NCBI RefSeq assembly: GCF_900106525.1
Contig: NZ_FNOG01000007.1
Span: forward strand, 208,159 to 272,158
Direction of reading: 5' to 3'
Length of the DNA: 64,000 nucleotides
DNA from: Lysobacter enzymogenes
GTDB taxonomy: Bacteria; Pseudomonadota; Gammaproteobacteria; Xanthomonadales; Xanthomonadaceae
Notes under the pieces: model-generated
The model's input: only the letters and a program-made list of their open reading frames with translations
Told to the model about the DNA's origin: nothing
Database searches by the model: none
In this document: in pieces, positions 24,726-32,761 of the stretch
Numbering within the stretch: the stretch's first letter is position 1
Layout: each line of letters starts with the position of its first letter
Position numbers and translations under genes: made by a program

Positions 24726-26492
24726 ATGCGACAGCTTTTCGCAAAAAGGACGATCCTCAGCATAGCGACCCTGGCCGCGTTGTCGGCCGGCGCCGCACAG
24801 GCGCAGACCGATCCGCTGTATCGCTATCAGTGGCATCTGATGAACTACGGCCAGGCGGTGATCGGCGATACCCGGCCGACCTCCGGCGTCGATCTGGGCA
24901 TCGACGACCTGCACGACTACAACATCCGCGGCACCGGCGTGGTCGTCGGCGTGCTCGACCAGGGCGCTGAGATCGCTCACCCGGATCTGGCCGCGAACGT
25001 CGTGCCCAACGGTTCGTGGAACTTCAACAACAACAGCCACGACCCGACCCCGAGCGCCGCGCAGGGCGGCAACGCCCACGGCACCGCGGTCACCGGCATC
25101 ATCGGCGCGGTCGGCTGGAACGGCATCGGCGTGCGCGGCGTGGCGCCGAACGCGCGGCTGAAGAGCTTCAACTTCCTCGACGCCGGCGGCAGCTTCGCCC
25201 AGGTCCAGTACGCGTGGTGGAACGGCCCCGAGTCCAAGGACGTGGCCGTGTCCAACAACAGCTGGGGCGACACCACGCCGTTGTTCCTGACCACGGTCTC
25301 GGAAAACGAAGTAGCGGCCTGGGAAAACCCGATGTCGGCCACCCGCGGCGGCTTGGGCACGGTCTACGTCAAGGCCGCCGGCAACGGCTTCAACAGCGTC
25401 GCCAGCTACTGCCCGGCTTCCAGCGCGCAGGTCGGCTGTAGCCAGTCGGTGTTCGTGCGCGAATCGAACTTCTTCAACATCGTCACCGTCGCCGCGGTCA
25501 ACGCCGCCGGCAAGCGCTCCAGCTACTCCACGCCCGGCGCGTCGCTGTGGGTGTCGGGCCTGGGCGGCGAATACGGCTGGGAACGCGCGACTCTGTCGAC
25601 CCAGGCTACGCCGGCGCAGCTGGCGACGCAGCCGGCGGTGCGCTTCGATCCGGCGATCATGACCACCGACCTGTCGGGCTGCGTGCGCGGCTACAACACC
25701 AACCGCGTGCAGCCGGTGCAGTTCTGGTCGGACTTCGACCTCAACCGCCTGGAATCGAACCAGTCCACCATCGACAGCACCTGCAACTACGCCGCCACCA
25801 TGAACGGCACCTCGGCGGCGTCGCCGACCGTGTCGGGCGTGGTCGCGCTGATGCTGCAGGTCAATCCGAAGCTGAGCTTCCGCGACGTCAAGTACATCCT
25901 GGCCACCACCGCGCGTCAGGTCGATCCGACGCAGGCGGCGGTGACCAACGCCGACGGCACGGTGCTGGCGGCGGGCTGGACCACCAACGCCGCCGGCCGC
26001 GCCTTCAGCAACTGGTACGGCTACGGTTTGGTCGATGCGACCTTGGCGGTGAACCGCGCGATCGGCTTCAAGTCGCTGGGCGCGCTGGTCGACAGCGGCT
26101 GGCAGCGGGTGCAGCTGGAAACGCCGCAGGCGATCGGCAACGCCGCGGCGCCGGCGCGCGCGACGGTGCGCATCGGCAACGGCGCCCGCCGCGTGGAGGC
26201 GGTGCAGATCGGCCTGGCGTCGAACTATCCGGTGGGCAACACCACGCCGCTGAAGTCCACGCCGCTGGTGGTGACCCTGGTCTCGCCGAGCGGCACCCGC
26301 GCGATCGTGGTGCCGGCCGGTTCGGTGCCGGTCGGCGCGACGATGACCTTCGATCTGGCCGCGGTCAACGCCTACCTGGACGAATCCGCCAGCGGCGACT
26401 GGACCGTCGAAGTCGCCGACACCAGCCTGGCTGCGGGCACCGCCGCCAAGGGCAACCTCTCTTCGTTCAAGATCCGCGTCCTGGGGCACTGA
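24726..26492 (+). CDS. Secreted kexin-like S8 serine protease with P domain, copy 3
   Basis: 588 aa. Signal peptide (ILSIATLAALSAGAAQA), then TDPLYRYQWHLMNYGQ. Triad: D78 (VVVGVLDQGAEIAHPDL), H118 (GNAHGTAVTGI), S363 (MNGTSAASPTV); oxyanion N220 (AAGNGF). The P domain runs from about 455 to the end (LSSFKIRVLGH). The insertion VQPVQFWSDFDLNRLES before the Ser motif is absent from copy 2 and shorter in copy 1. ATG 24726 is fixed by the AAGGAGTTGGCGGT leader, identical to copy 1. The upstream in-frame extension to 24681 is not used. The partner gene follows with 2 bp between. Confidence 0.92.
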   Translation: MRQLFAKRTILSIATLAALSAGAAQAQTDPLYRYQWHLMNYGQAVIGDTRPTSGVDLGIDDLHDYNIRGTGVVVGVLDQGAEIAHPDLAANVVPNGSWNFNNNSHDPTPSAAQGGNAHGTAVTGIIGAVGWNGIGVRGVAPNARLKSFNFLDAGGSFAQVQYAWWNGPESKDVAVSNNSWGDTTPLFLTTVSENEVAAWENPMSATRGGLGTVYVKAAGNGFNSVASYCPASSAQVGCSQSVFVRESNFFNIVTVAAVNAAGKRSSYSTPGASLWVSGLGGEYGWERATLSTQATPAQLATQPAVRFDPAIMTTDLSGCVRGYNTNRVQPVQFWSDFDLNRLESNQSTIDSTCNYAATMNGTSAASPTVSGVVALMLQVNPKLSFRDVKYILATTARQVDPTQAAVTNADGTVLAAGWTTNAAGRAFSNWYGYGLVDATLAVNRAIGFKSLGALVDSGWQRVQLETPQAIGNAAAPARATVRIGNGARRVEAVQIGLASNYPVGNTTPLKSTPLVVTLVSPSGTRAIVVPAGSVPVGATMTFDLAAVNAYLDESASGDWTVEVADTSLAAGTAAKGNLSSFKIRVLGH

Positions 26493-26494
26493 GC

Positions 26495-27061
26495 ATGAAA
26501 ATCCAAACCCTTTCGTTGTACGCGGGCGTGTTGGCGGCGGCGATGGCGCCGGCGGCGCTGGCCCAGGTCTACACCAACAAGGCCCAGCTCGATCTCGCCG
26601 CGACCGGCGAGCGCTTCACCATCGGCCAGACCGAGTTCCGCCTGGCGCCGTCGGCCGTGGTCAAGCAGGTCGAGGCCAGCGCCGAAGTCGGGCGCGATGT
26701 AGTCGTCGGCGACTACGCGGTGGAAGTGCCGGCGGCCGCGCCGGCCGGCGCGCGCAGCCAGCGCTCGCTGGCCGCGCCGGTGAGCGGCGGCGAGAACCTC
26801 GCCGCGGCGGTGTCCGAAGACGGCAACACGGTGATCGTCGCGCCCGAGCTCAACGTCTACTTCGCCGAGCCGAGCGTGGTGCAGACGCTGGTCGCGGAGA
26901 CCGGCGGCAAGCTGCTGTATTCCTCGGCGGCGGGCGGCAAGGCCACGATCGGTTACGCCTCGGTCGGCGAGGCGATGCAGGCGCGTCAGCGCATCCTCGG
27001 CCGCGCCGGGGTCAAGGAAGTCAGCCCGCGTCTGGTCGATCAGCGCCAGATTCCCTGGTGA
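26495..27061 (+). CDS. Putative external chaperone/inhibitor of the adjacent S8 protease, copy 3
   Basis: 188 aa. Signal peptide (LSLYAGVLAAAMAPAALA), then LDLAATGERFTIGQTEFRLA, VVVGDYAVEV, TVIVAPELNVYFAEPS, GGKLLYSSAAGGKATIGYAS and RAGVKEVSPRLVDQRQIPW. It is the most divergent copy (LDLAATG for LRQAATG, a longer Ala/Arg-rich linker), but every block is kept in order. It ends the six-gene array and is followed by a strong terminator. The chaperone or inhibitor role is inferred from gene order and the absence of a propeptide in the protease. Confidence 0.75.
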   Translation: MKIQTLSLYAGVLAAAMAPAALAQVYTNKAQLDLAATGERFTIGQTEFRLAPSAVVKQVEASAEVGRDVVVGDYAVEVPAAAPAGARSQRSLAAPVSGGENLAAAVSEDGNTVIVAPELNVYFAEPSVVQTLVAETGGKLLYSSAAGGKATIGYASVGEAMQARQRILGRAGVKEVSPRLVDQRQIPW

Positions 27062-27119
27062 TGGCGTCCGCAGCGCCGGGCGCAGGCCCGGCGCTGCGGC
27101 GATGAGCTTCGTTCGAACG

Positions 27120-27151
27120 ACGGGAGCCCCGCATGCGGGGCTCCCGTTTGT
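27120..27151. terminator. Rho-independent terminator of the protease array
   Basis: A perfect dyad of 14 bp per arm (27120-27133 with 27134-27147), in practice a stem with a 4-nt loop, then TTGT. It lies between the array and the convergent gene ending at 27184, so it probably serves both strands. Confidence 0.8.
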
Positions 27152-27183
27152 ACATGCGGCGATGCCGCCGCGCTTGCAGCGGA

Positions 27184-28293
27184 TCAGTTCACGTCGATCG
27201 CGCGCGGCGACTGCCCCAGCGGCCCGTAGCCGCTCAAGCCGAAGTCGCTGACCGTGCGGCGCGCGCCGGTCGCCGGATCGACCTGCAACAAGGTGCCGCG
27301 CGCATCGGTGCCGCCCTTGGCATCGACCACGTAGATCGTCTGCTGATCCTTCGACCAGCGGATCGCGACCGGCAACGAACCCGTCGGCCCCTGGCTGTCG
27401 ACGCCCAGATCGCTGACCAGATTGCGATAGCCCGAGGACGGATCCACCTTGATCAGCGCGCCGCGACTGTCGGTGCCGCCGCCGACGACCAGCACGTAGA
27501 TGCTGCCGTCGTTGCCGGCGATCACCGAATTGGGGGCGCTTTCGCGGCGGGCGTCGACCCAGCCCTGCAACACATCGCCGAAGTCGCTCAACACCGTGCG
27601 GTTCTTGTTGATCGGATCGACCGTCAGCAGCGCGCCGTGGCCGTTGGTGCCGGTGGTCATGTCGGTGACCAGCAGCTTGCCGCCGAGGCCGAGCGCGCCC
27701 GGCCGCCAGGTGAAGGCGACCGCCTGCGCGGCGCGCGCGCCGCGGCCGTCGCCGAGGTCGGAGAACACGCTGCGGCGGCCGTTGGATTCGAGCTTGAAGA
27801 TCGCCGCGCGGCCGTCGGTGCCGGCGCGCCGGTCGAGCACGAAGAAACCGCTGAGCGGGCCCAGCAGCACCGGCGGTACGTAGATCACGCCTTCGGGCTG
27901 GCGTCCGAGCGGGCCGCGCGAGGCGTCGCCGAAATCGGCCACGGTGGTGCGCGCGCCGTTGGACAGATCGACTTCGTACACCGCGCCGCGGTTGTCGGTG
28001 CCGCCGTTGGCGTCGGTGACGATCCAGCGGTCGTCGCCGCCCCACAGGCCGGTGGACACACGGGCGAGCCCGCTGGGTTTGGCGGCGACGGGCCCTTGGA
28101 TGCCGTTGCCGAAATCGGTCAGCACGCGCCGGTAGCCGCTGACCGGCTCGATCGCGTACAGCGCGCCGCGGCTGTTGGGGCCGCCTTCTTCGTCGAGCAC
28201 CACCAGCGCGCCGGGCGCGGGGTAGGACGCGTGCGCGCCGCCGGCCGCGGCCGCGCCGAGCGCCAGGGCCAAAAGCAATTGTCTTGCGAGCAT
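27184..28293 (-). CDS. Secreted six-repeat protein, predicted beta propeller
   Basis: 369 aa with a signal peptide (QLLLALALGAAAAGGAHA). Six repeats of about 50-60 residues follow the pattern hhVhDxxxGTDxRGALxxVD(P)xxGxRxxVSDFGxxxQGP: ALVVLDEEGGPNSRGALYAI, WIVTDANGGTDNRGAVYEVD, FFVLDRRAGTDGRAAIFKLE, LLVTDMTTGTNGHGALLTVD, IYVLVVGGGTDSRGALIKVD and IYVVDAKGGTDARGTLLQVD. Six such blades fit a six-bladed propeller of the NHL/SMP-30 kind. The Asp and Asn-rich turns could bind calcium. No catalytic motif recognised. Convergent with the protease array. Confidence 0.8.
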   Translation of the reverse strand: MLARQLLLALALGAAAAGGAHASYPAPGALVVLDEEGGPNSRGALYAIEPVSGYRRVLTDFGNGIQGPVAAKPSGLARVSTGLWGGDDRWIVTDANGGTDNRGAVYEVDLSNGARTTVADFGDASRGPLGRQPEGVIYVPPVLLGPLSGFFVLDRRAGTDGRAAIFKLESNGRRSVFSDLGDGRGARAAQAVAFTWRPGALGLGGKLLVTDMTTGTNGHGALLTVDPINKNRTVLSDFGDVLQGWVDARRESAPNSVIAGNDGSIYVLVVGGGTDSRGALIKVDPSSGYRNLVSDLGVDSQGPTGSLPVAIRWSKDQQTIYVVDAKGGTDARGTLLQVDPATGARRTVSDFGLSGYGPLGQSPRAIDVN

Positions 28294-28548
28294 GGAACAT
28301 CTCCGTGGGGTGTAGTGCGGCAGCGCCGGATCCGCCGACGGCGGAAGTGGGAGCGGCGTGCCGCTTGGAAAATCACCACGGTCTCGGCGCCGATGTCGTG
28401 ATCCAACACCGGCGGTGAGCGAGCGATAGGAACGGTGAGCGTCGATGCGCGGGCGGCCGCAAGCGCGCGTCGTGAACTGCGTCGCGGCGGTTCATCCGGC
28501 GCGCGCGATGTCGCCTCCGCATCGGCCGCGTTCGCGTGCGCGGCGCGC

Positions 28549-28589
28549 AAAAAAACAAAGGCGGAGCCCATGCACGGGCCCCGCCTTTG
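28549..28589 (-). terminator. Rho-independent terminator of the small secreted protein gene
   Basis: Stem 28556-28569 with 28576-28589, one A-C mismatch, hexanucleotide loop. On the minus strand it is followed by seven T residues (plus-strand A-run 28549-28555). It lies 52 bp after the stop at 28641: a textbook terminator. Confidence 0.85.
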
Positions 28590-28640
28590 CGATTGCGATG
28601 CAGTGCGTCGGGTAACGATTCGTTACATCGGCACGATCGG

Positions 28641-28904
28641 TTACATCTCCACGATCGGACCGGTCGGATCCGGCGGCGTGGGGCAGCCCGTGTTCGGATT
28701 GCAGATGCCGATCAGGCGCCAGGCGCCGCTGCGGCATTGATAGAACGAGCCCGGGTCGATCGGGTGGTCGTACGCGACCTGGAACAAATGCCCTTCCGAT
28801 TGCGCGTTGCACTCGTAAGTCGGTTCCGCCGCCACCGGCGCGGCAGCGCCGATCGCCAGCGCGAACACGGCGAGCGCGCCCGCCTTGGTGATCCATCCCT
28901 TCAT
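28641..28904 (-). CDS. Small secreted protein, 87 aa
   Basis: Signal peptide (ITKAGALAVFALAIGAAAPV, AAE), then a mature part of about 60 residues with four Cys: PTYECNAQSEGHLF, SFYQCRSGAWRLIGICN and NTGCPTPPDP. The spacing suggests two disulfides in a small beta fold. RBS GGAGGA is placed well before ATG 28904. It has its own terminator, so it is a single-gene unit. No family recognised. It is divergent from the lanthipeptide locus, whose regulatory region it shares. Confidence 0.75.
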   Translation of the reverse strand: MKGWITKAGALAVFALAIGAAAPVAAEPTYECNAQSEGHLFQVAYDHPIDPGSFYQCRSGAWRLIGICNPNTGCPTPPDPTGPIVEM

Positions 28905-29431
28905 GCGGTCTTCCTCCATTGAATGCCGCCACGATGCGAATCCCGCAGATCGCCCATGCAGATCGCCCCGCGGATCGCAACGGCGCACGGCTGCGTATTC
29001 GTCAAGCGCGCGCCGGCCGGAAGCGGCGGCGGCTTCCGGAATGGTCGGGAAGCGCGACGCTAGCACATGATGCGACGCATCATGACGGGCGCCGTTCGCG
29101 CCTGCGTGGGCTGCGACGCGCGCGACAAACGCACGAGCGTGCGCCGCCGCCTGCGCGCTCGATGCGCAGCGCTGCGCAGCGCTATTGGCCGCGAAACGCG
29201 ATGCGGCGGCTTGTATCGCACGTCACATATCCGCGGCCCGATCGCGCCGGATCGAATTGACTTGGCTACGGCCCGGTGCAAGTCTGGCCCGGTGTCTGGG
29301 ACGGCACGGGCGGAACGAGCCGGCTCGCAACGAGCGCGCTCGCAGCGAAGCGGCTGCAACGCCTATCGGGGTCTTTAGGCACGCACTGAAGTGTCCTTCG
29401 TCACCTACCCGAATCAAAAGGAGAGCGTGTA
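28905..29431. other. 527-bp intergenic region upstream of the lanthipeptide precursor
   Basis: No convincing gene. It contains a perfect dyad (29066-29084), a run of self-complementary AGCGCTGCGCAGCGCT sequence near 29165-29185, and a possible -35 box TTGACT at 29257-29262 without a convincing -10. The region must carry the promoter for lanA and perhaps that of the gene at 28904. Confidence 0.5.
29066..29084. promoter_or_regulatory. Perfect 9+1+9 palindrome, candidate operator
   Basis: CATGATGCG-A-CGCATCATG: two perfect 9-bp arms around one base, 162 bp from the start of the small secreted protein and 348 bp before lanA. The size is typical of a dimeric repressor site; the long distance to lanA makes the target uncertain. 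Confidence 0.4.
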
Positions 29432-29605
29432 ATGAGCGATAACGACGTAGTGGCCGCGTGGCGCAACGAAGCCGGCAGCGATAATCCGGCCGGTCCGCTG
29501 TTCATCGGCGGCGAATTCGCCGAAGCCGACATCGCCGGCGACAGCGAAGCCGTTTCGATGATCACCTCCGTGTGTACGGGCTGCGGCACGATCCACTGCT
29601 GCTGA
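29432..29605 (+). CDS. lanA: Class II lanthipeptide precursor peptide (LanA)
   Basis: 57 aa, immediately upstream of a LanM gene, behind a good AAGGAGA ribosome-binding site. The leader has the mersacidin-type layout: a Trp-Arg-Asn after VVAA, an NPAG segment (18-21), then acidic residues and a small-residue cleavage site. FIGG (24-27) and DIAG (33-36) are both possible double-glycine-type sites; DIAG gives the likelier core of 21 residues. The core DSEAVSMITSVCTGCGTIHCC has four Cys (48, 51, 56, 57) and Ser/Thr at 38, 42, 45, 46, 49 and 53. LanM could dehydrate these and close up to four (methyl)lanthionine rings. The closing CC resembles lacticin-481-group peptides. Product and activity are unknown. 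Confidence 0.85.
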   Translation: MSDNDVVAAWRNEAGSDNPAGPLFIGGEFAEADIAGDSEAVSMITSVCTGCGTIHCC

Positions 29606-29646
29606 GCGCAAGGCTTCGTTACCGCCATCGAATCGGGGAACGTTTC

Positions 29647-29742
29647 ATGACGAGCATCGCGCGACACGCGCATCGCGCGGGCGAGCCTATCGCCCGCGCC
29701 GGCGAACGGCCGCGCGCCGCCCTCGGCCGCGTTCTGCCTTGA
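29647..29742 (+). CDS. Possible 31-aa upstream ORF between lanA and lanM
   Basis: ATG at 29647, preceded by GGGGAACG, opens a 31-codon Arg/Ala-rich frame whose TGA (29740-29742) ends one base before the lanM ATG (29744). The composition is that of a shadow frame, and no homologue is known to me. The stop-start spacing would allow translational coupling of lanM. It may equally be noise. Confidence 0.3.
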   Translation: MTSIARHAHRAGEPIARAGERPRAALGRVLP

Positions 29743-29743
29743 C

Positions 29744-32620
29744 ATGGCGTCTGTCGAAGACGCGCGCGGTTTCGAAGCATCGCTGGGCTGCCTGATCTCG
29801 TCCGAACTGGACGCTCTGGCAGCCCAGCTTCGCGCCATCCCCGAGTTGGGCGACGGCGAGCGCGAGGCGATAGCCGCCGCGACCCGCGAATCGCTGATCG
29901 CGACGCTGCACGCCAAGCTCGGCCGCCTGCTGCTGCTGGAACTCAACGGCGCGCGCGTGACCGGCCGCCTGGGCGAGGACGCCAGCGCCGAGCAAGGCTG
30001 GCAGCGCTTCATCGAACTGGCCTCGCAGCGCGAATTCTGGGACGGCCTGGACCCGCATTACCCGACGCTGTCGCGGCGCGTGCAGCGCATCGTCGCCTAC
30101 CGCTGCGCGGCCTCGCTGTCGTTCGCGCAGCGTTGGAGCCAGGACCGCCCGCATCTGCGCGAGCTGTGCGCCGGCGAGCCCGGCGAACTGCGCTCGCTGC
30201 GCTTCGGCGCGGGCGACAGCCATTGCCAGGGGCTGTCGGTAGCGATGCTCGAGTGCGAAGGCGGCGCGCTGCTGTACAAGCCGCGCTCGCTCGCGGTCGA
30301 CACCGCCTTGCGCGGATTCCTGCAGACCGTGGCGCACGAGCACGGCGCGCCGATGCCGATCCGGGTGCCGCGGGCGCTAGATCGCGGCGCGCACGGCTGG
30401 AGCGAATTCGTCGCCCATCGCCACGCCCGCGACGAAGACGAATTGCGCAGCTTCTACCTGGGCATCGGCCATTGGCTGGCGGTGATGCGCCTGCTCGGCG
30501 GCACCGACCTGCACGCCGAGAATTTGATCGCGCACGGCGGCCATCCGGTGGTGATCGATTGCGAAACCCTGTTCACGCCCAAGCTGCCGGCGGCGCCGTC
30601 GGGATTGGGCGACGCGCACGACCGCGCGGTCGACCTGGTCTCGGGCACGGTGCTCAACATCGGCCTGTTGCCGACCCGCGGCGGCAGCCTGGGCTGGCGC
30701 GGCGTCGACAATTCCGCCGCGGGCATGCTGCCCGGGCAGCAGCCGATGCTGAGCCTGCCGGGCATCGTCGATGCCGGATCCGACCGCGCCCGCGTCGGCA
30801 AGCAGTCGGTGCCCGCGCCGGTCGCGCAGAACCATCCCAGCCGCGAACCGGTGCTGCATCGCTACTGGCCGCAGGTGCTGCGCGGTTTCGACGAGGCCAC
30901 CGCGACCCTGCAACGCATGGACGCGGACGGCCGCCTGCAAGCCAGCCTTGCGCCGTTCGCGCAGTGCACGGTGCGGGTGGTGCCGCGCGCCAGCGAAGCC
31001 TATGCCGAGATCGGCCGCATGCTCTGGCATCCGGTGTCCCTGCACGACGAGGCCAAGGCACGGCGCCGCGCGCACGAGCTGCTGGCGAAGATGGCCGCGA
31101 ACCTGTCGATCGCGCCGAGCGATCCGCAGGTGATCGATGCGGAAATCGAGGATCTGCTGGAAGGCGATATTCCGCTGTTCGCAACCCAGGTCAGCGACGG
31201 CCGCCTGCGCGGGCCGCGCGGCACCGCGTGGTTGGCGCCGTGCGATCTGGCGGGCGACGCGCTGCGCCGCTGGCGCCAGGCCGACTTCGAACGCGAGCGG
31301 CGCTTCATCGACGCCTCGCTGATCAGCGCCTACGCCAACGACGGCTGGATGCCCGACACGCCGCAACTGCACGCGCCCGCGCGCAGCGACGATCTCGACC
31401 GGCGCCGGCGCGGCCAGGCCGCGCGCATCCTGCAGCGGCTGATCGAACACGGAATCTTCGGCGACGACGGCACCGTCGCCTGGGTCGCGCCGGGCTTCAG
31501 CCCGGCCGGCTGGGCGGTGCAGCCGCTGAGTTCGGACATCTACAACGGCGTCTCCGGCATTGCCTTGCTCACCGGCGCTTATGTGCGTGAAGCGCAGGCC
31601 GGCCGCGCCGATCCGGTCGAACGCATGCACGAGCTGTTCGCCGCCAGCGTGCGCAGCCTGCGCTTGGCCGAAGACCGCCGCGCCGAGCTGCGCCGCGCGC
31701 AGGCCAAGCTGCGGCCGCGCCCGCCCGGCGCCTATGTCGGCCTCGGCGCGCAGATCTGGACCTGGCTGTCGCTGGCGCAATGGGGACTCGACGAGGGCGA
31801 AGGACTGGCGCGCGCCCGCGCGCTGGCCGAAGACGTTCCCGAAGCGGTCGCCGCCGACGACGTCAACGACGTGTTGATGGGCACCGCGGGCGCGATCGTG
31901 CCCTTGCTGATGCTGGCCCGCGCCGGCGCCGATTCGGCCTACGCCGATTTGGCCAGCGAACTGGGCGTGCGCATCGTCGAACGCGCGAGCCGCGAAGACG
32001 GGCGCCTGTTCTGGGCGCACGAGCGCTGGCCGCAAGGACTCGGCGGGTTTTCCCACGGCGCCAGCGGCATGGGCTGGGCGCTGGAGCGACTGGCGCGCGC
32101 GACCGGACAGGCGCGCCATCACGATGCGGCGCAGGCGGCGTTCGCGTTCGAGGACAGCCTGTTCGATCCGCAGCAAGGCCACTGGCGCGACCTGCGCATG
32201 TTGCCCGGAGTGATCGCCTCGACCGCGTGGTGCCACGGCGCGGTGGGGATCGGACTGGCCCGCGCCGACCTGGACCGCGACTGCGCGCAGCCGCAAACGC
32301 GCGAGGCCTTGCGCGCCGCCGCCGCCGCGACCTGGCGCGTCGGCCTGGGCTGGAACCATTGCGCCTGCCACGGCGACGCCGGCAACGGCGAACTGCTGGC
32401 GCTGGCGATCGACGCCGGCGTCGGCCCCGAAGGCGTGTCCAAGACCGATCTGCTGGCGACCCTGGTGACCGGGCTGGAACAGCACGGCCCCTATTCGGGC
32501 GGCCCGCGCGAAGTGTTCTCGCCGGCCTTGCTGCCCGGCATCGGCGGCATCGCCTATCAACTGCTGCGCGCGCATCCGCGCAGCGATCTGGCTTCGATCC
32601 TGGTGCCGGGGATGGCGTGA
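29744..32620 (+). CDS. lanM: Class II lanthipeptide synthetase LanM
   Basis: 958 aa, bifunctional. The N-terminal DUF4135 dehydratase (about 1-560) has the kinase-like ATP site: LLYKPRSLAVDTA with K179, GGTDLHAENLIAHGGHPVVI with H257 and N260, then D272-x-E274 (IDCETLF). It phosphorylates and eliminates Ser/Thr to Dha/Dhb. The C-terminal LanC-like cyclase (about 600-958) has GGFSHGASGMGWALE, TAWCHGAVGIGLAR (C830, H831) and NHCACHGDAGNGELLAL (C875, H876); C830, C875 and H876 are the expected zinc ligands that activate Cys thiols for ring closure. Acts in the cytoplasm on the 29432 peptide. No LanT transporter-protease follows. ATG 29744 is one base after a short upstream frame; a weak ribosome-binding site suggests coupling. 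Confidence 0.95.
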   Translation: MASVEDARGFEASLGCLISSELDALAAQLRAIPELGDGEREAIAAATRESLIATLHAKLGRLLLLELNGARVTGRLGEDASAEQGWQRFIELASQREFWDGLDPHYPTLSRRVQRIVAYRCAASLSFAQRWSQDRPHLRELCAGEPGELRSLRFGAGDSHCQGLSVAMLECEGGALLYKPRSLAVDTALRGFLQTVAHEHGAPMPIRVPRALDRGAHGWSEFVAHRHARDEDELRSFYLGIGHWLAVMRLLGGTDLHAENLIAHGGHPVVIDCETLFTPKLPAAPSGLGDAHDRAVDLVSGTVLNIGLLPTRGGSLGWRGVDNSAAGMLPGQQPMLSLPGIVDAGSDRARVGKQSVPAPVAQNHPSREPVLHRYWPQVLRGFDEATATLQRMDADGRLQASLAPFAQCTVRVVPRASEAYAEIGRMLWHPVSLHDEAKARRRAHELLAKMAANLSIAPSDPQVIDAEIEDLLEGDIPLFATQVSDGRLRGPRGTAWLAPCDLAGDALRRWRQADFERERRFIDASLISAYANDGWMPDTPQLHAPARSDDLDRRRRGQAARILQRLIEHGIFGDDGTVAWVAPGFSPAGWAVQPLSSDIYNGVSGIALLTGAYVREAQAGRADPVERMHELFAASVRSLRLAEDRRAELRRAQAKLRPRPPGAYVGLGAQIWTWLSLAQWGLDEGEGLARARALAEDVPEAVAADDVNDVLMGTAGAIVPLLMLARAGADSAYADLASELGVRIVERASREDGRLFWAHERWPQGLGGFSHGASGMGWALERLARATGQARHHDAAQAAFAFEDSLFDPQQGHWRDLRMLPGVIASTAWCHGAVGIGLARADLDRDCAQPQTREALRAAAAATWRVGLGWNHCACHGDAGNGELLALAIDAGVGPEGVSKTDLLATLVTGLEQHGPYSGGPREVFSPALLPGIGGIAYQLLRAHPRSDLASILVPGMA

Positions 32621-32681
32621 GCGTGCGGCGGCGAATCGGCGCGGCGACGCTTGCCGCCGCCATCTACGCGATTGGCAGCGA

Positions 32682-32705
32682 ACGCGAGCGACGCAGCGCT
32701 CGCGT
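32682..32705. terminator. Hairpin between convergent lanM and M13 peptidase genes
   Basis: A 9-bp perfect stem (32682-32690 with 32697-32705) with loop ACGCAG, in the 141-bp convergent gap. No T-tract; position fits a shared terminator. Confidence 0.45.
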
Positions 32706-32761
32706 CGCCGTCCGCGCCCGCCGGCGCAATGCCGTCGGGCGCGGGCGCTCGGCGTGCGCCG

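Noticed and set aside
19878-26489. Long minus-strand frames (609, 617 and 638 codons) opposite the three S8 proteases, similar to one another
   Set aside because: They resemble each other only because the proteases do; Arg/Gly/His/Ala-rich composition and no ribosome-binding sites.
29165-29185. AGCGCTGCGCAGCGCT-type self-complementary run as a small RNA or CRISPR-like repeat
   Set aside because: A simple local dyad in GC-rich DNA; no repeated units, spacers or flanking cas genes.
29257-29285. TTGACT followed by AAGTCT as lanA promoter
   Set aside because: The -10 match is poor and the distance to lanA is about 145 bp; recorded only as a possible -35 box.
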